The notes: a model not told the origin generated them from the sequence alone. Shown: positions 18,571 through 27,742, counted from the stretch's first letter. The stretch is 64,000 nucleotides of DNA from Streptomyces liliiviolaceus (GCF_018070025.1 NZ_JAGPYQ010000004.1:27483-91482), one strand, 5' to 3'. Made by a program: numbers and translations.

Positions 18571-18669
18571 ATGGATAACCCCACCGGGAGAGGAAGTGAA
18601 ATGAGCAATGGGAATTGCAGAAACAATGTACGTTCTAGGTACAGTATATTACGCAATCTGCCTCTTTGA
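18571..18669 (+). CDS. Possible 32-aa peptide
   Basis: The ATG at 18571 follows GAGGTGAAGCCT (good ribosome binding site). The product is polar (MDNPTGRGSEMSNGNCRNN and a short tail). A second in-frame ATG at 18601 follows AGGAAG with good spacing. It overlaps the 26-aa frame below; only one of the two may be real. Confidence 0.35.
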   Translation: MDNPTGRGSEMSNGNCRNNVRSRYSILRNLPL

Positions 18670-18688
18670 GAAGTTCTATCGCAGATGA
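18608..18688 (+). CDS. Possible 26-aa hydrophobic peptide
   Basis: The frame encodes MGIAETMYVLGTVYYAICLF followed by the charged tail EKFYRR: one membrane helix with a basic end, the layout of type I toxins and other small membrane peptides. AGGAAG lies 11 bases upstream. The transcript would end in the strong hairpin at 18691. The local base composition is much lower in GC than the rest of the window. Function is inferred from layout only. Confidence 0.4.
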   Translation: MGIAETMYVLGTVYYAICLFEKFYRR

Positions 18689-18690
18689 TA

Positions 18691-18723
18691 AAAGGGCCCT
18701 CGGCTACTAGTCGAGGGCCCTTT
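18691..18723 (+). terminator. Rho-independent terminator
   Basis: Perfect stem AAAGGGCCCTCG with a short loop, followed by TTTCCTATTCTTTCT. It begins 2 bases after the stop of the 26-aa frame. Confidence 0.8.
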
Positions 18724-18861
18724 CCTATTCTTTCTAAAATTCTGCCAAGAAAATTTTCTAAGGCTCTCCCGCAGGGATGATCTGTCTCTCAGACACCCCC
18801 GAACGTGTGTATTGCATGCGGAGGTGGAACTTTAGAGGCTTGTAGCAGCGTTGCGGTGTAC

Positions 18862-19488
18862 ATGGACAATGCACTTCTCAGTACGGCTGCCGGTGCGGCT
18901 GGCGCCGTAATTCTTCTCTTCCTCGGTAGTTGGGAGACGGCCAGGCAGAACCGACGGGTGGAAGCACGTAAGGACGCAGCACAAGACCGGGCGACGCTTG
19001 AGGCTCAAGCTGACGAGCTCCTCTCGGCAGTGTTGGCGGTGAGGGGGGCGGGAAAGATCCATGACCACTTGTGGGGTGGCTGGCGAGCTAGAGCAGTAGT
19101 TCTACTACGTGCGGCTATCCGAGCCGGCGGTGCTTACGGGAAGTCCGTTCAGAGAGGTCTTCCAGGCGCCCTCGTCGGCTACGGAGCTGCTGTCGGTGAG
19201 GTCGTTCGCTGGGACCGGGACAGCGCGATGTCCGCGGCTCAGTTGGCGGGTCCGCTTGCACGGCTCGGGTCAGCTGTCGCGCCGTTTCTCCGCCGCCAGG
19301 AGCCGGGGTTGGCTGCGTCAGCGCAAGAGGTGCTGTCCGCTCTGGTGGACCACTACAGAGACGAGGAACGAACCACACGAGCTCTGGCAGCGTTTCACGA
19401 GGCTCTGCGAGGTGCGTTGCAACCACCGCCAGTTTCCGGGCGGGGATGGGCTGTGCGACGCGGCAGGAGAGGTCAAAGGGCCCGGTAG
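18862..19488 (+). CDS. Membrane-anchored hypothetical protein, 208 aa
   Basis: One N-terminal membrane helix (LLSTAAGAAGAVILLFLGSW), then a charged coiled-coil-like stretch (ETARQNRRVEARKDAAQDRA) and a helical cytoplasmic domain with few conserved features. The frame opens at 18805, but the ATG at 18862 is preferred because it places the helix at the N-terminus. The same N-in layout recurs at 23725 and 56214 in this window. Confidence 0.6.
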   Translation: MDNALLSTAAGAAGAVILLFLGSWETARQNRRVEARKDAAQDRATLEAQADELLSAVLAVRGAGKIHDHLWGGWRARAVVLLRAAIRAGGAYGKSVQRGLPGALVGYGAAVGEVVRWDRDSAMSAAQLAGPLARLGSAVAPFLRRQEPGLAASAQEVLSALVDHYRDEERTTRALAAFHEALRGALQPPPVSGRGWAVRRGRRGQRAR

Positions 19489-19587
19489 CCAGGTTGTGCC
19501 GCTGAGTCGGTTCCGCTTTCGGGCGCCAGAGTTTCGCAGGCGTCTCGCGTCGGCAGCTCGTACCGAAAGGGTTCTGATGAGACTGGC

Positions 19588-20511
19588 CTATGAAGCGCGG
19601 CCCCCGGGGGCGTAGTCCTGCAAGAAGGCGGGTGCGACGGTGCGCTGTCTCTTGAGGAGTTCTGGCAGGTTTTCGGCAAGTTGCGGGTGAGCTTTGGGCC
19701 ATTCTGGGGAGTGCGCTACGAATTCTCTGCTGTTGAAGACGGTGAAGCGGTTGAAGTCTGCGACGCGGAGCCGGGCAGCGTCCTGCGGGTCGCGGGAGAC
19801 TATTACTGCGAGGTGACTGCCGAGCGGCACGGTCAGGCGTTGGAAGTTCTGGAAGCCGATACCAACACCGTGGTCAAAGTAACCGCGGGGAATGTCTGGG
19901 GGCGGTGTACCGACAATGCCGGAGAAACATACTGGGTTGTCGCTGACGAGTAGTCCGCCGCTGCGAGGGCGATAGCTGGACCAGTACATTTCGCTGGACA
20001 GTAGCGTGGAAACGAGGTTGTTCCACTGATCCTTGTAGTGCGCGTCGTCGTCGTTTCGTAGGCGCCAGGGGTTGAGCACAGCGCTGTCGATCAGCATCAT
20101 CATGCCGGTCTGGATCTCTTCGTCGGACAATCCGGTGTTTTCGACGTCGATTTTCTCGCTGACCAAGTGTCGTAGAAACCGGCTGCGCTGCCACTGCAAG
20201 GCCAGCAGCCACGCCAGAGCCTCACGGGCGTGTACGGGGACCGCACGCTCTCGGCTCTGGACTAGTTCTCTCACCGCAGTGGCTGCCGCGCCCTCGATGT
20301 TGCCCATGGCAGCTTCCATCGAGACGTGGTCCGGCTCCTGGCCGGGCCGGTATATCGAATGCCCGAGATTGCGGTGGCCTACATCGTTGACCGATGATTT
20401 GAAGCGCCGTTCGCTCATCACCTGGTGAATGACCAGTTTGCCCTTCGGTCCGGCGAAGTGTTGGAGCAGGAACTGAGGGACGAAGTGGTGCTTCTTGGCA
20501 TGCGATGGCAT
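19588..20511 (-). CDS. DUF4238-family protein, 307 aa
   Basis: The N-terminus KKHHFVPQFLLQHFAGPKGK is the DUF4238 signature (HHFVPxFxL). The middle has a long helical region and LLVSDNPVCFS, also typical of the family. DUF4238 proteins are widespread in accessory regions. Their biochemical role is unknown, and a defence role has been suspected from context only. Convergent with the gene at 18862; the start with MPSHAKKHH is well placed. It neighbours a restriction-modification pair. Confidence 0.82.
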   Translation of the reverse strand: MPSHAKKHHFVPQFLLQHFAGPKGKLVIHQVMSERRFKSSVNDVGHRNLGHSIYRPGQEPDHVSMEAAMGNIEGAAATAVRELVQSRERAVPVHAREALAWLLALQWQRSRFLRHLVSEKIDVENTGLSDEEIQTGMMMLIDSAVLNPWRLRNDDDAHYKDQWNNLVSTLLSSEMYWSSYRPRSGGLLVSDNPVCFSGIVGTPPPDIPRGYFDHGVGIGFQNFQRLTVPLGSHLAVIVSRDPQDAARLRVADFNRFTVFNSREFVAHSPEWPKAHPQLAENLPELLKRQRTVAPAFLQDYAPGGRAS

Positions 20512-20738
20512 GAGACGACCTTACTGGCGCTAATCCATGCACTCCACGGTGCAGCGCAGCTCCTGCCGGGTGTGAGCCAGAACCTGCCGGAGAGTTGTCG
20601 TGCCGGATTCTGGGGCCGATGCCCAGGTGGCCCTGGTGTTGGCCTCCCTGTCTCAGGGTCTAGGCTCCCCTAATGCAGAAATCCCATGATCCCGTTGGGT
20701 AGGGTGGGCGCGATTCCCAAACCGGAGGACACCTTCTG

Positions 20739-22502
20739 ATGCCCGACCTGCTCGTCGTCGCGGCTCTTTCGGAGGCTCTTGAGAACGCCTCAGCCGCACG
20801 TCCTCTTGGCTCACGCGGCTCCCGCGGTGCGGTTGCAGACAGCGACCCCGCAGAGCTGACCCCTACAGCTACCGCTGTATTGGCTGCGATTCCGGCATGG
20901 TGGCGGGCACAGGCAACAGCGGCCGGCCTCACCGGCAGCTGGCTGGAGATCGAAACAGCTCTTCAGGCTGTCCCGCCGGTTGATGTTCCAAGTGATCCGC
21001 CGCTGGGTGACTCCTGGGGGGCGCTGACGCCGGAACAGGTGGGCGCTGCCTACGTGGAAGCTCTTTCGTCGGCGACACGTGCGCGGCACGGCCGGCATTA
21101 CACGCCTCCCGAGCTCGCTTCGCACCTGTGGGGGTTGGCTCGTACATCGTTGGGTCTGCCTCCGGGTAAGCAAGTTCTTCCTGGTCTGGTGCGAGATCCG
21201 GCGTGCGGTGCGGGGGCCCTTCTTCTGCCGGTTCTGCGGGAGCACCTGCACGCTTCGTACGACGTCGACCCGGCACTGACCCTTGCGGGTCTCCCGAACC
21301 TGGTCCAGGGCGTTGATACCGACCCGGCCGCCGTGTGGGTTGCCAATGTCGTGCTGGCCGCGGAGATGCTTCCCACGCTCGCCCGTGTCCCTCAGAAGGT
21401 ACGCAGGCCGCTGCCGGTCCTGGCTCAGGTGGGTGATGGCCTCGCGGACTCCGGGCACAAGGCCCGAGTCGTCGTGATGAATCCGCCCTACGGCCGCGTG
21501 CGGCTGTCCTCTGCCGAGCGGGACCGGTACGCGCACGTGCTGTACGGACACGCGAACATGTACAGCCTGTTCATGGCGTCCGCCGTCGCCTCGCTGGACA
21601 GTGAGGGCGTCCTGGCCGCGCTCGTCCCCACGAGCTTCACCAGCGGACGCTATTTCTCGAAACTGCGCACTTACCTAGGCCGTGAAGCCGGCATGAGTGC
21701 GGTCACCTTCGTTGAAGACCGCAGTGGGGTGTTCACCTCCGTTCTTCAAGAGACCTGCCTGGCCACTTTCGAGCGGCGCAGGCGTAAGAAGACGCGCATC
21801 AGCAGCCTCGGCAGCACCCAGACGTCGATCGCCAGCGTGAAGACCCAGCGGACTGGCGAGCCCTGGGTGCTGCCGCGCCGCTCGGACGATGCGCCCGTAG
21901 CTGCTGCCGCTTCCGCGATGACCGAGTCATTCGCCTCGTTCGGCTGGCACGCTTCAACCGGACCTCTCGTGTGGAATCGTCGCAGTGCTGACCTCTACCC
22001 GACGTGGGGTCCATCACGATCGCACGTCATCTGGGCAGCGGATCTTGACGGCGGTGTGCTGCACCGTGATCCGGCCCGTGACTCGATGCGCTACATGGCA
22101 CTCACAGCGGCGTCTGATCCGAAGGTCATGGTTCTGGATAGACCGGCCATACTGGTGCAACGCACGACAGCTCCCGAGCAGTCACGACGGCTTGTTGCCG
22201 CGTTGCTGGACAATGACGCACTGAAAGCTCGCCATGGGCGGGTCACCGTTGAGAACCACGTCAATGTCCTCAGGCCCACCGCTGCGGACCCAGTCCTCAC
22301 CAACGAGGCCATGACGCGCCTGCTGGCCACCAAGGCGCTGGACCGAGTGGTGCGCTGCATCTCAGGTTCCGTCGCGCTCAGCGCGTACGAGTTGGAGTCG
22401 ATCCCGCTGCCGGACCCCGACGTAGTACGTAAGTGGAACGATCTTGAGGGCGGCGCGTTGGAAGCAGCAGTTGCCGCCGCCTACCGGCCGGAAGGCATGT
22501 GA
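20739..22502 (+). CDS. N6-adenine DNA methyltransferase of a type II R-M system, 587 aa
   Basis: Class I SAM-dependent methyltransferase. The N-terminal ARHGRHYTPPELA segment (about 115-127) precedes motif I DPACGAG (153-159, SAM binding), GVDTDPAAVWVA (motif II) and the catalytic NPPY at 248-251, which marks N6-adenine methylation. The C-terminal half is the probable target-recognition domain. The ATG has GGAGGACACCTTCTG upstream. The next gene starts 1 base after its stop and is a BsuBI/PstI-type endonuclease, so this enzyme probably protects the same site (CTGCAG by analogy). Confidence 0.85.
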   Translation: MPDLLVVAALSEALENASAARPLGSRGSRGAVADSDPAELTPTATAVLAAIPAWWRAQATAAGLTGSWLEIETALQAVPPVDVPSDPPLGDSWGALTPEQVGAAYVEALSSATRARHGRHYTPPELASHLWGLARTSLGLPPGKQVLPGLVRDPACGAGALLLPVLREHLHASYDVDPALTLAGLPNLVQGVDTDPAAVWVANVVLAAEMLPTLARVPQKVRRPLPVLAQVGDGLADSGHKARVVVMNPPYGRVRLSSAERDRYAHVLYGHANMYSLFMASAVASLDSEGVLAALVPTSFTSGRYFSKLRTYLGREAGMSAVTFVEDRSGVFTSVLQETCLATFERRRRKKTRISSLGSTQTSIASVKTQRTGEPWVLPRRSDDAPVAAAASAMTESFASFGWHASTGPLVWNRRSADLYPTWGPSRSHVIWAADLDGGVLHRDPARDSMRYMALTAASDPKVMVLDRPAILVQRTTAPEQSRRLVAALLDNDALKARHGRVTVENHVNVLRPTAADPVLTNEAMTRLLATKALDRVVRCISGSVALSAYELESIPLPDPDVVRKWNDLEGGALEAAVAAAYRPEGM

Positions 22503-22503
22503 C

Positions 22504-23598
22504 TTGAGAAAGATCATCACGCCCGAAGAAGCAGAGCACCGACTGGAGTTTATTTTCCCGCGCGCTGCTTTCGATACGGTTCTTTCCTCTCCGTTGGCGG
22601 GCACAGCGGTTGCCGCTCTGATTTATGTCGATGCAGTGTGCAAGGCCGACGACGCTGCGGAAACGGCGCGGTGGGCACGCCCTTCGACCGTGGTATGGAT
22701 TTCAGACGCGGCTCTGGAGCACCAGACGGACGGCGAGCGTCTTTCATGGCGAGTCGCCGCCCTCCAGAACAGCAAGCTCGTTGAACAGCTCCAAGAATCA
22801 TGGGGCATCCCTTTCCAGCCGAAATATAGGGACAACACGCGCGAAACGCTCCGCGATGAGACGTTCAGGGCATGGCGCGAGCATCACGCGATCCGGAAGA
22901 GGCCCGGGATTGCGGTCAACAGCAGTAAACCCACCTGGGCGCTGCTAGACGATTTCGCAGACCTTTTTGACCCCGACATGACGGATGATCAGGTTAGGGA
23001 AGCGGCTCAGCAGTGGCGGGACCGGCATATGACCCCCGGTACCAAGCTCAAGGCTATGCGCGCTATCAAGGCGCAGGAAGCCAAACATGCTGTCATTGTT
23101 AAACTCCCTGACAATACCACCCGAACCCTTGAACCCGGAAAATCATCCCTCATAATTAAGGGCGTTATCGAGGAATGGGCTCCTGCGCGCATGGGAGAGC
23201 CTGTGGTGCTCGCAATCTCCGAGCCGGGAGATAAGGTCCACATCGGCGACAAGGGGACCTTGCAGAGCACGGGCATCAAAATCGACCCGAAAGACGTGCT
23301 CCCGGACGTACTGATGGCCGACGTGAACTCGGACCCTGTAACGTTTTGGATCATCGAAGCAGTGGCGTCTGACGGCGCTGTGACCGAGGGACGCCGCAAA
23401 GCACTCCTCGGATGGGCAGCACAACAGAACATCAAGGCCAGCCAGTGCTCATTTCTCAGCGCTTTCGAGTCACGCAACGCAGCCCCTGCCAAGAAGCGCC
23501 TCAAGGACCTCGCTGCCGGCACCTGGGCGTGGTTCGCTGACGAACCCGGCCATGAACTCTCCTGGTATCAGATGTTTCCAACCGCAGACGATGTCTGA
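22504..23598 (+). CDS. BsuBI/PstI-type restriction endonuclease, 364 aa
   Basis: The conserved C-terminal catalytic region reads LPDVLMADVNSDPVTFWI then IEAVASDGAVTEGRR (residues 266-298), matching the PD...E.A.S.G.V...R pattern of BsuBI and PstI, which cut CTGCAG. The N-terminal half is the helical BsuBI N-domain. The TTG at 22504 is preferred: GGAAGG lies 9 bases upstream, inside the methyltransferase end. The nearly overlapping M-then-R order makes expression coupled, with methylation first. No controller protein gene is seen. Confidence 0.82.
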   Translation: MRKIITPEEAEHRLEFIFPRAAFDTVLSSPLAGTAVAALIYVDAVCKADDAAETARWARPSTVVWISDAALEHQTDGERLSWRVAALQNSKLVEQLQESWGIPFQPKYRDNTRETLRDETFRAWREHHAIRKRPGIAVNSSKPTWALLDDFADLFDPDMTDDQVREAAQQWRDRHMTPGTKLKAMRAIKAQEAKHAVIVKLPDNTTRTLEPGKSSLIIKGVIEEWAPARMGEPVVLAISEPGDKVHIGDKGTLQSTGIKIDPKDVLPDVLMADVNSDPVTFWIIEAVASDGAVTEGRRKALLGWAAQQNIKASQCSFLSAFESRNAAPAKKRLKDLAAGTWAWFADEPGHELSWYQMFPTADDV

Positions 23599-23724
23599 CA
23601 TGCGCGGCCCAGGGCGAGATCACCAATTTTGAATTGGATCTTCGCAAGCATCCTTCACCGTGGCATGGGTCTGTCCTGTTCAGGTGACTGCGTCCAAGAG
23701 GTGGCGGCCGTAGGGTCGTCGACC

Positions 23725-24171
23725 ATGGACGCAGTTGAGGTCGTTCAGATGGTCATGGGTGCTGTCGCGCTTGGCGTCGGAACCGGTGCAGCGTTGACGT
23801 TGTGGGTGCAGCATCGAGTAGCAAAGCTGAAGGATCCAGAGCGGGCTGAGACGCCGGCGAAGGCCGCCGTGACCAACTTTGATGAAGCGATGCGGACCTT
23901 GGAGCGGTCGGCAACAGCCATCGGTACTGCGCAAAAGTTCGCCAACGCCTTGAAATGGGATGAGTGGAACACCGAGAGCGCTCTTCGCTTCGTAGGTGCT
24001 CCCGATGAGGTAGGAGATGCCGCCGCCAGGTACGCCGAAGCGATTCATGCGTACATGCTCGTCAAGTACGAACGGCGTGCAGACGGAAACGTTGATTCCC
24101 TGACGAAGGCGACGGCGACAGTGCAAGAGGCGCGCCGAACATTCACGAAGATGGCTCAGGATTGGCTGTAG
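23725..24171 (+). CDS. Membrane-anchored hypothetical protein, 148 aa
   Basis: The N-terminal helix VVQMVMGAVALGVGTGAALT is followed by a soluble helical domain. The ATG at 23725 is preferred over 23629 because the upstream part is not protein-like. It lies 126 bp after the endonuclease; whether it belongs to that operon is unclear. Function is unknown. Confidence 0.55.
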   Translation: MDAVEVVQMVMGAVALGVGTGAALTLWVQHRVAKLKDPERAETPAKAAVTNFDEAMRTLERSATAIGTAQKFANALKWDEWNTESALRFVGAPDEVGDAAARYAEAIHAYMLVKYERRADGNVDSLTKATATVQEARRTFTKMAQDWL

Positions 24172-24296
24172 AAAATAAACCGAATCGTTCTCTATCTTAA
24201 GAAACAAAATATCCCACACAGAGAGAACCATCACCACACAGGAACTCTTCATGTGTCTTAATTACCGGCCCTTTGACAATTGGTAGGTCCACGCCT

Positions 24297-24328
24297 TTCG
24301 GTCCCCGGGCATCAGCCCGGGGACCGAA
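24297..24328 (-). terminator. Strong terminator hairpin
   Basis: Perfect stem TTCGGTCCCCGGGC with loop ATCA, just past the stop of the leftward gene at 24341. The AT-rich DNA beyond (24172-24296) holds no gene. Confidence 0.75.
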
Positions 24329-24340
24329 GAATTGAGGGCA

Positions 24341-25354
24341 TCAGAGCACTTGCATGAGCAGTACCGCCGTCGTGACGACCGCGAGCAGGACATTCGAGAG
24401 CATGAACAGGCCTCGGGTGGATGCGCTGAACGAGACGGGCGGCGGCGTGCTGTCGGTCTTGACGGGACGCAGCGGAGGCGGGGTGGTGGCCATGATCGGC
24501 ATGTGCTGTTTGCGGTGCCTCAATGCGGCGATCTTGATGCGTGTCACCGTGTAGTGCCAGATCAGGGTGCGCTCGGGGTCAACTCCGCACGCTCGTAGGA
24601 AAATGTGCAGCCATTCCGTGGTGGGCAGCTCGTTTCCGCTGAGCACGTGTGCGAAGGTCGTGCCGGAGATCGGGTAGATCGGCTTGCTCCGGCGTTCAAG
24701 GTCTCCTATCGTCAACCCCTTGTCCGCGACCATCTCGCGCATCACCTCCAGGACATCGCCGGGCGTGGTGCAGAGGGCCAGCGCGGTGTGAATGTGGTCC
24801 ACAGTGAGGCTACTGACGCGCTGGGCGTCGCCTTGGAACTCGGTGTCCAGCTTCGTGTGGATGTCCACGAACTGCTGGACCAACGTCATCAGACCGTCCG
24901 GCTGCGTACGGATTATGGTCCCGTCCGGCTGGGGAGGCACGGTCTTCTGTTGATCCTGCTTGTTGCGTCCTCGCCGGCCTCCAGGATGCTTGTCGGTCTC
25001 GTCCTCGGTGGTGTCGTCCGTCGGCACAGGGGCGGGGTCGGTGGGCTGGACCACGGTGTCGCGCACGGCTTGTTCCGTCATGGCGCGGACGTGAGCGTTC
25101 TGGTAGAGCCTGCGCCATGTCGGCAGGTCCGCTTCTTTGGCGCCGCATGCGCGAATGAAGGAGTCGACGACTTCCCACTTCGGTACGGTGTTGCCGGACG
25201 CGGCTGCCGACAAGGTGGCCGTGGAGTAGTGGGACCTGGTCGACAGGGATTGGTAGGTCAGCTTGGCGGAGCGGCGGAGCGCCCGCAGTTCGCGGGCAAG
25301 CTCTGCCACCTCCAGCGGAGCCGTGGCCGGGATCTCCTTCTCAGGACGCGCCAT
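24341..25354 (-). CDS. HTH regulator with C-terminal membrane anchor, 337 aa
   Basis: Residues 15-65 resemble an Xre-type HTH ([20 protein letters not shown]). A second HTH-like unit lies near 215-260 ([20 protein letters not shown]). The C-terminus ends in one membrane helix ([20 protein letters not shown]). A polar Asp/Thr/Gln-rich linker joins the HTH units. The start MARPEKEI has GGAGG six bases upstream; an ATG 12 bases earlier is an alternative. This HTH-linker-TM layout, also seen at 31008, suggests a membrane-tethered regulator (inference). Confidence 0.7.
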   Translation of the reverse strand: MARPEKEIPATAPLEVAELARELRALRRSAKLTYQSLSTRSHYSTATLSAAASGNTVPKWEVVDSFIRACGAKEADLPTWRRLYQNAHVRAMTEQAVRDTVVQPTDPAPVPTDDTTEDETDKHPGGRRGRNKQDQQKTVPPQPDGTIIRTQPDGLMTLVQQFVDIHTKLDTEFQGDAQRVSSLTVDHIHTALALCTTPGDVLEVMREMVADKGLTIGDLERRSKPIYPISGTTFAHVLSGNELPTTEWLHIFLRACGVDPERTLIWHYTVTRIKIAALRHRKQHMPIMATTPPPLRPVKTDSTPPPVSFSASTRGLFMLSNVLLAVVTTAVLLMQVL

Positions 25355-25541
25355 GACTGCCTCCATGCTGAGTACTTGTGGCGTTGGTGGACACCCCGGC
25401 CGGTGGAGCGGTCGTGGGGTGGATGGTCTTGGTCGGGTGCGGGTACGAGGAGACGGCGGAGCGCCGGAGCGCCCGCAGATCGCGGGCAAGCTCCGGCAGC
25501 CCCTTCTTGTCCGTCACCGGGATCTTCCGGTCACGACGCAT
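25341..25541 (-). CDS. Short HTH-start fragment, 66 aa
   Basis: Begins [20 protein letters not shown] then DLRALRRSA, matching the start of the adjacent gene ([30 protein letters not shown]), and then runs into Thr/Pro-rich sequence. It appears to be a tandem partial duplication of the 5' end of the regulator gene. It overlaps that gene's start in another frame, so it may act as an upstream coupled ORF or be a relic. Confidence 0.4.
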   Translation of the reverse strand: MRRDRKIPVTDKKGLPELARDLRALRRSAVSSYPHPTKTIHPTTAPPAGVSTNATSTQHGGSHGAS

Positions 25542-26133
25542 CACGACGCCTGTCGGCCTGCTGTCCGACGGTCCGTTCGTGGAAGCGGCGGACAAACCGC
25601 TGCCCCCACCTGTGCAGGTGACGGTGGCGCAGGTTCTGTGGCACCGTCACCTGAGAGCGTCGTCGGGCAGGGACGTGCAGCTGTCGGGCGCTGTGCTGGT
25701 GCCCCTCGTCCTCGGTGCAGCGGGCGTATCCATGGCCGGCAGCACCTCGGTGCCGACGATGGCCGAGGCCGACGTGACCCGCGCCGAGTTCGCGGACATC
25801 ATCGTCACGGGCGTCGACATGCCCATCTCCGTGCTGACCTTCATCACGGCCTTGACCGACAACTTCTCGGTCGAGATCTCCGTAGCCGTCGTCGAGCTCC
25901 GCGACATGCTCGTCGTCGTAGGTGTCGCGCTCATTGCGAGCGCCGACGACCTGGAGAAGGCCGTCGGCGACCACGCCGGACACGAACGTCCCCACCAGGA
26001 CCGCAATGGTGGGGTCGGAGCAGACGGCCTGCGTAATCACACCCGAGGTGGCGCCGGCCCCGTTCGCGGTCACGATCGCGAGGGACAAGCGCCTACGGCG
26101 CGCACGGTTGAGCCTGTTGTTGCTGGTGGACAT
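25531..26133 (-). CDS. Hypothetical protein with N-terminal membrane-like region; C-terminal half doubtful
   Basis: The ATG at 26133 has an excellent AAGGAGAG site. The first 70 residues are convincing (SLAIVTANGAGATSGVITQA, IAVLVGTFVSGVVADGLLQV). Past about residue 85 the product becomes an odd His/Asp/Gly-rich string and G/C at third codon positions drops. A different leftward frame (25647-26006) and a rightward frame (25378-26277) then show the stronger third-position bias. So either a frameshift joins two leftward frames or a rightward gene overlaps antisense. Confidence 0.45.
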   Translation of the reverse strand: MSTSNNRLNRARRRRLSLAIVTANGAGATSGVITQAVCSDPTIAVLVGTFVSGVVADGLLQVVGARNERDTYDDEHVAELDDGYGDLDREVVGQGRDEGQHGDGHVDARDDDVRELGAGHVGLGHRRHRGAAGHGYARCTEDEGHQHSARQLHVPARRRSQVTVPQNLRHRHLHRWGQRFVRRFHERTVGQQADRRRDAS

Positions 26134-26570
26134 CTCTCTCCTTGTTCCTTGGGCCGGGGTGACCCGAGGGAGATCCGGAAAGGGCCGCCTGTGGGGCGGC
26201 CCTTTCCGGCACCCGCCTCGGAAACCCGGGGCGGGTGTGGTGAGCGGCCTGAGTGCTCAGTACGTACCTGTATGTAGTTGTGGGTGGTGCTGCTTGTGTT
26301 CACCGGCGAGAGCGCCAACTCCCGTGGGCCCAGAGCGGTCGGGGGCCCGACCTCCACATGCGTGTGAACAGTCTGCCTCATGGGGGTGCGGCGGTGATAC
26401 TGCGTCAGGTACCCAACCCGGGGCCTGTGGTCCTGTGGATAACCCTCATGGCGGCAACACGTGTGAACGGAGAGAAGCCGAAAAACCGGGGATCTGGTAT
26501 AGCCCTCAGCACCCCCACGAATCGTACATTCGTGCCCATATGCACCTTTCGAGGGACGGCTTGAACACGC
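26134..26570. other. Intergenic region
   Basis: Contains the terminator at 26175 and a possible TATAGC box near 26500, but no frame with credible codon use. Confidence 0.4.
26175..26209. terminator. Terminator-like hairpin
   Basis: Stem CCGGAAAGGGCCGCC, nearly perfect, with A-rich and T-rich stem ends on both strands, so it could work in either direction. It lies just upstream of the 26133 start. Confidence 0.65.
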
Positions 26571-26759
26571 GTGGCTGACGAGTCAACACTTCTCGAACAA
26601 CGTCAAACAGTGCGATCCCCGCAGCTCAGCAGTATTATTAAGTTGTGCGGGTTGTTCGGCGTAGCACGTCGAACGCTGCACACGGCCTTCCCGGCACGCC
26701 ACCATGGAGGCCGCGGTCAGCGCCAACTGACCGCACAACGGAGACATCTCAAGGCCTGA
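26571..26759 (+). CDS. Possible small protein, 62 aa
   Basis: GTG start without a clear ribosome binding site. The product is basic, with a hydrophobic centre (LSSIIKLCGLFGVARRTLHT). The reason to list it is the strong terminator 9 bases after its stop, which shows that this strand is transcribed. An untranslated RNA ending at the same terminator is as likely. Confidence 0.3.
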   Translation: MADESTLLEQRQTVRSPQLSSIIKLCGLFGVARRTLHTAFPARHHGGRGQRQLTAQRRHLKA

Positions 26760-26768
26760 GTGCTCCAC

Positions 26769-26806
26769 GGCCCCCCGCTTCGGCGGGGGGCCAAAAAAAT
26801 GCCCGC
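26769..26806 (+). terminator. Rho-independent terminator
   Basis: Stem GGCCCCCCGC, loop TTCG, then a run of seven A on the plus strand. The A-run is a U-tract for leftward transcripts, so it may terminate in both directions. Confidence 0.75.
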
Positions 26807-26809
26807 GCA

Positions 26810-27204
26810 CAGTACGGGCCCTTCGCCCCTTTTGTGATCACGCTCGCCAAACTCTGAACAATCCGCCGCCACCTCCGACCTCGCCGCGAGCGCTTGTGAC
26901 TGACATCACTCGATGGTGGCTGGCGCCAAGGGCCGAGCTTGATCACCCTTGATGGAAGTTGGCGCGAAAACGGTCACGAAGTAACAGTGGGACGGGTGCG
27001 GCACCCGGTCGCAAGGGAAAGGTTTGGCGCGAGAGGCGCGACTCGTACGATCCAGGACCGGTGCGACAGTCACGCGAGAGCCACAAGACCGCTCCTGTCC
27101 TGATCAGAGGCGTCGGATGGGAGACGAACCCGGGCCCTCGGCTTGGATGAGTAATGGTTTCCGCGGTGCCCCGCGGCGCGGCCGCGAGCACTGCGTCCGA
27201 AGGC
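26810..27204. other. Intergenic region
   Basis: No gene, RNA or strong repeat recognised. Some short dyads (GGCGCGAGAGGCGCG) lie near 27027. Confidence 0.4.
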
Positions 27205-27741
27205 TTAAGCGGCGAAGCCGATGTTGGTGACGTACTCGTACTGGCCCCACTGGGAGCCGAGGTCGATGACCTGGTCCACCCACGCCTCGTCCAGCTGCTG
27301 GCCGTCGCCGGCGGCCCATGCACCGACGATGCGGTTCCAGTGGCGGACGTTCATGGTGCGGAACTCCATGGCGCGCTGGCGGGGCCGGTCGACCTGGGAC
27401 TGGTTGAGCGGGTGGATTTCCACCCGGGTGCCGCGGCCGTCGCGGTTGAGCCGGGCGAGCAGATACCGCGCGACATTCTCCCGCCGCACAGTCCGATAGG
27501 CCTGCTCGATCACGGCGAGGTTCTTCCTGGAGGGCGTGCGGGTGCCGGCCTGCCAGGCGCGCAGAGTGCGGCCGGTAACGTTCAGACCGGCCGCGCGGGC
27601 GGCATCAAGAGCGTGGGCGCTGCGGGTGAGGTAGTTCAGGCGGGCTGTCAGGCCGCGGCGGGCGGTGACAGGGGTGGCGATGTAACCGGCGAGCGCGTCC
27701 AGCTGCCGGGCGACAGCTTCCTGGCACTTCCGCTTTGCCCT
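27205..27741 (-). pseudogene. 5'-truncated second copy of the Tpg-like gene
   Basis: From EAVARQLDALAGYIATPVTA to the stop (VTNIGFAA) it matches the intact gene at 32831 with about 90% identity by eye. The first 19 codons, including the start, are missing: at about 27735 the sequence switches abruptly to lower-GC DNA and no ATG or GTG remains in frame upstream. An internal GTG (IEQAYRTVRREN) could give a 102-aa product without the HTH. Confidence 0.75.
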
Positions 27742-27742
27742 A

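Noticed and set aside
26810..27204. Possible tRNA or structured RNA
   Set aside because: No cloverleaf, anticodon arm or CCA-type end could be drawn by eye; no rRNA or tRNA was recognised anywhere in the window.
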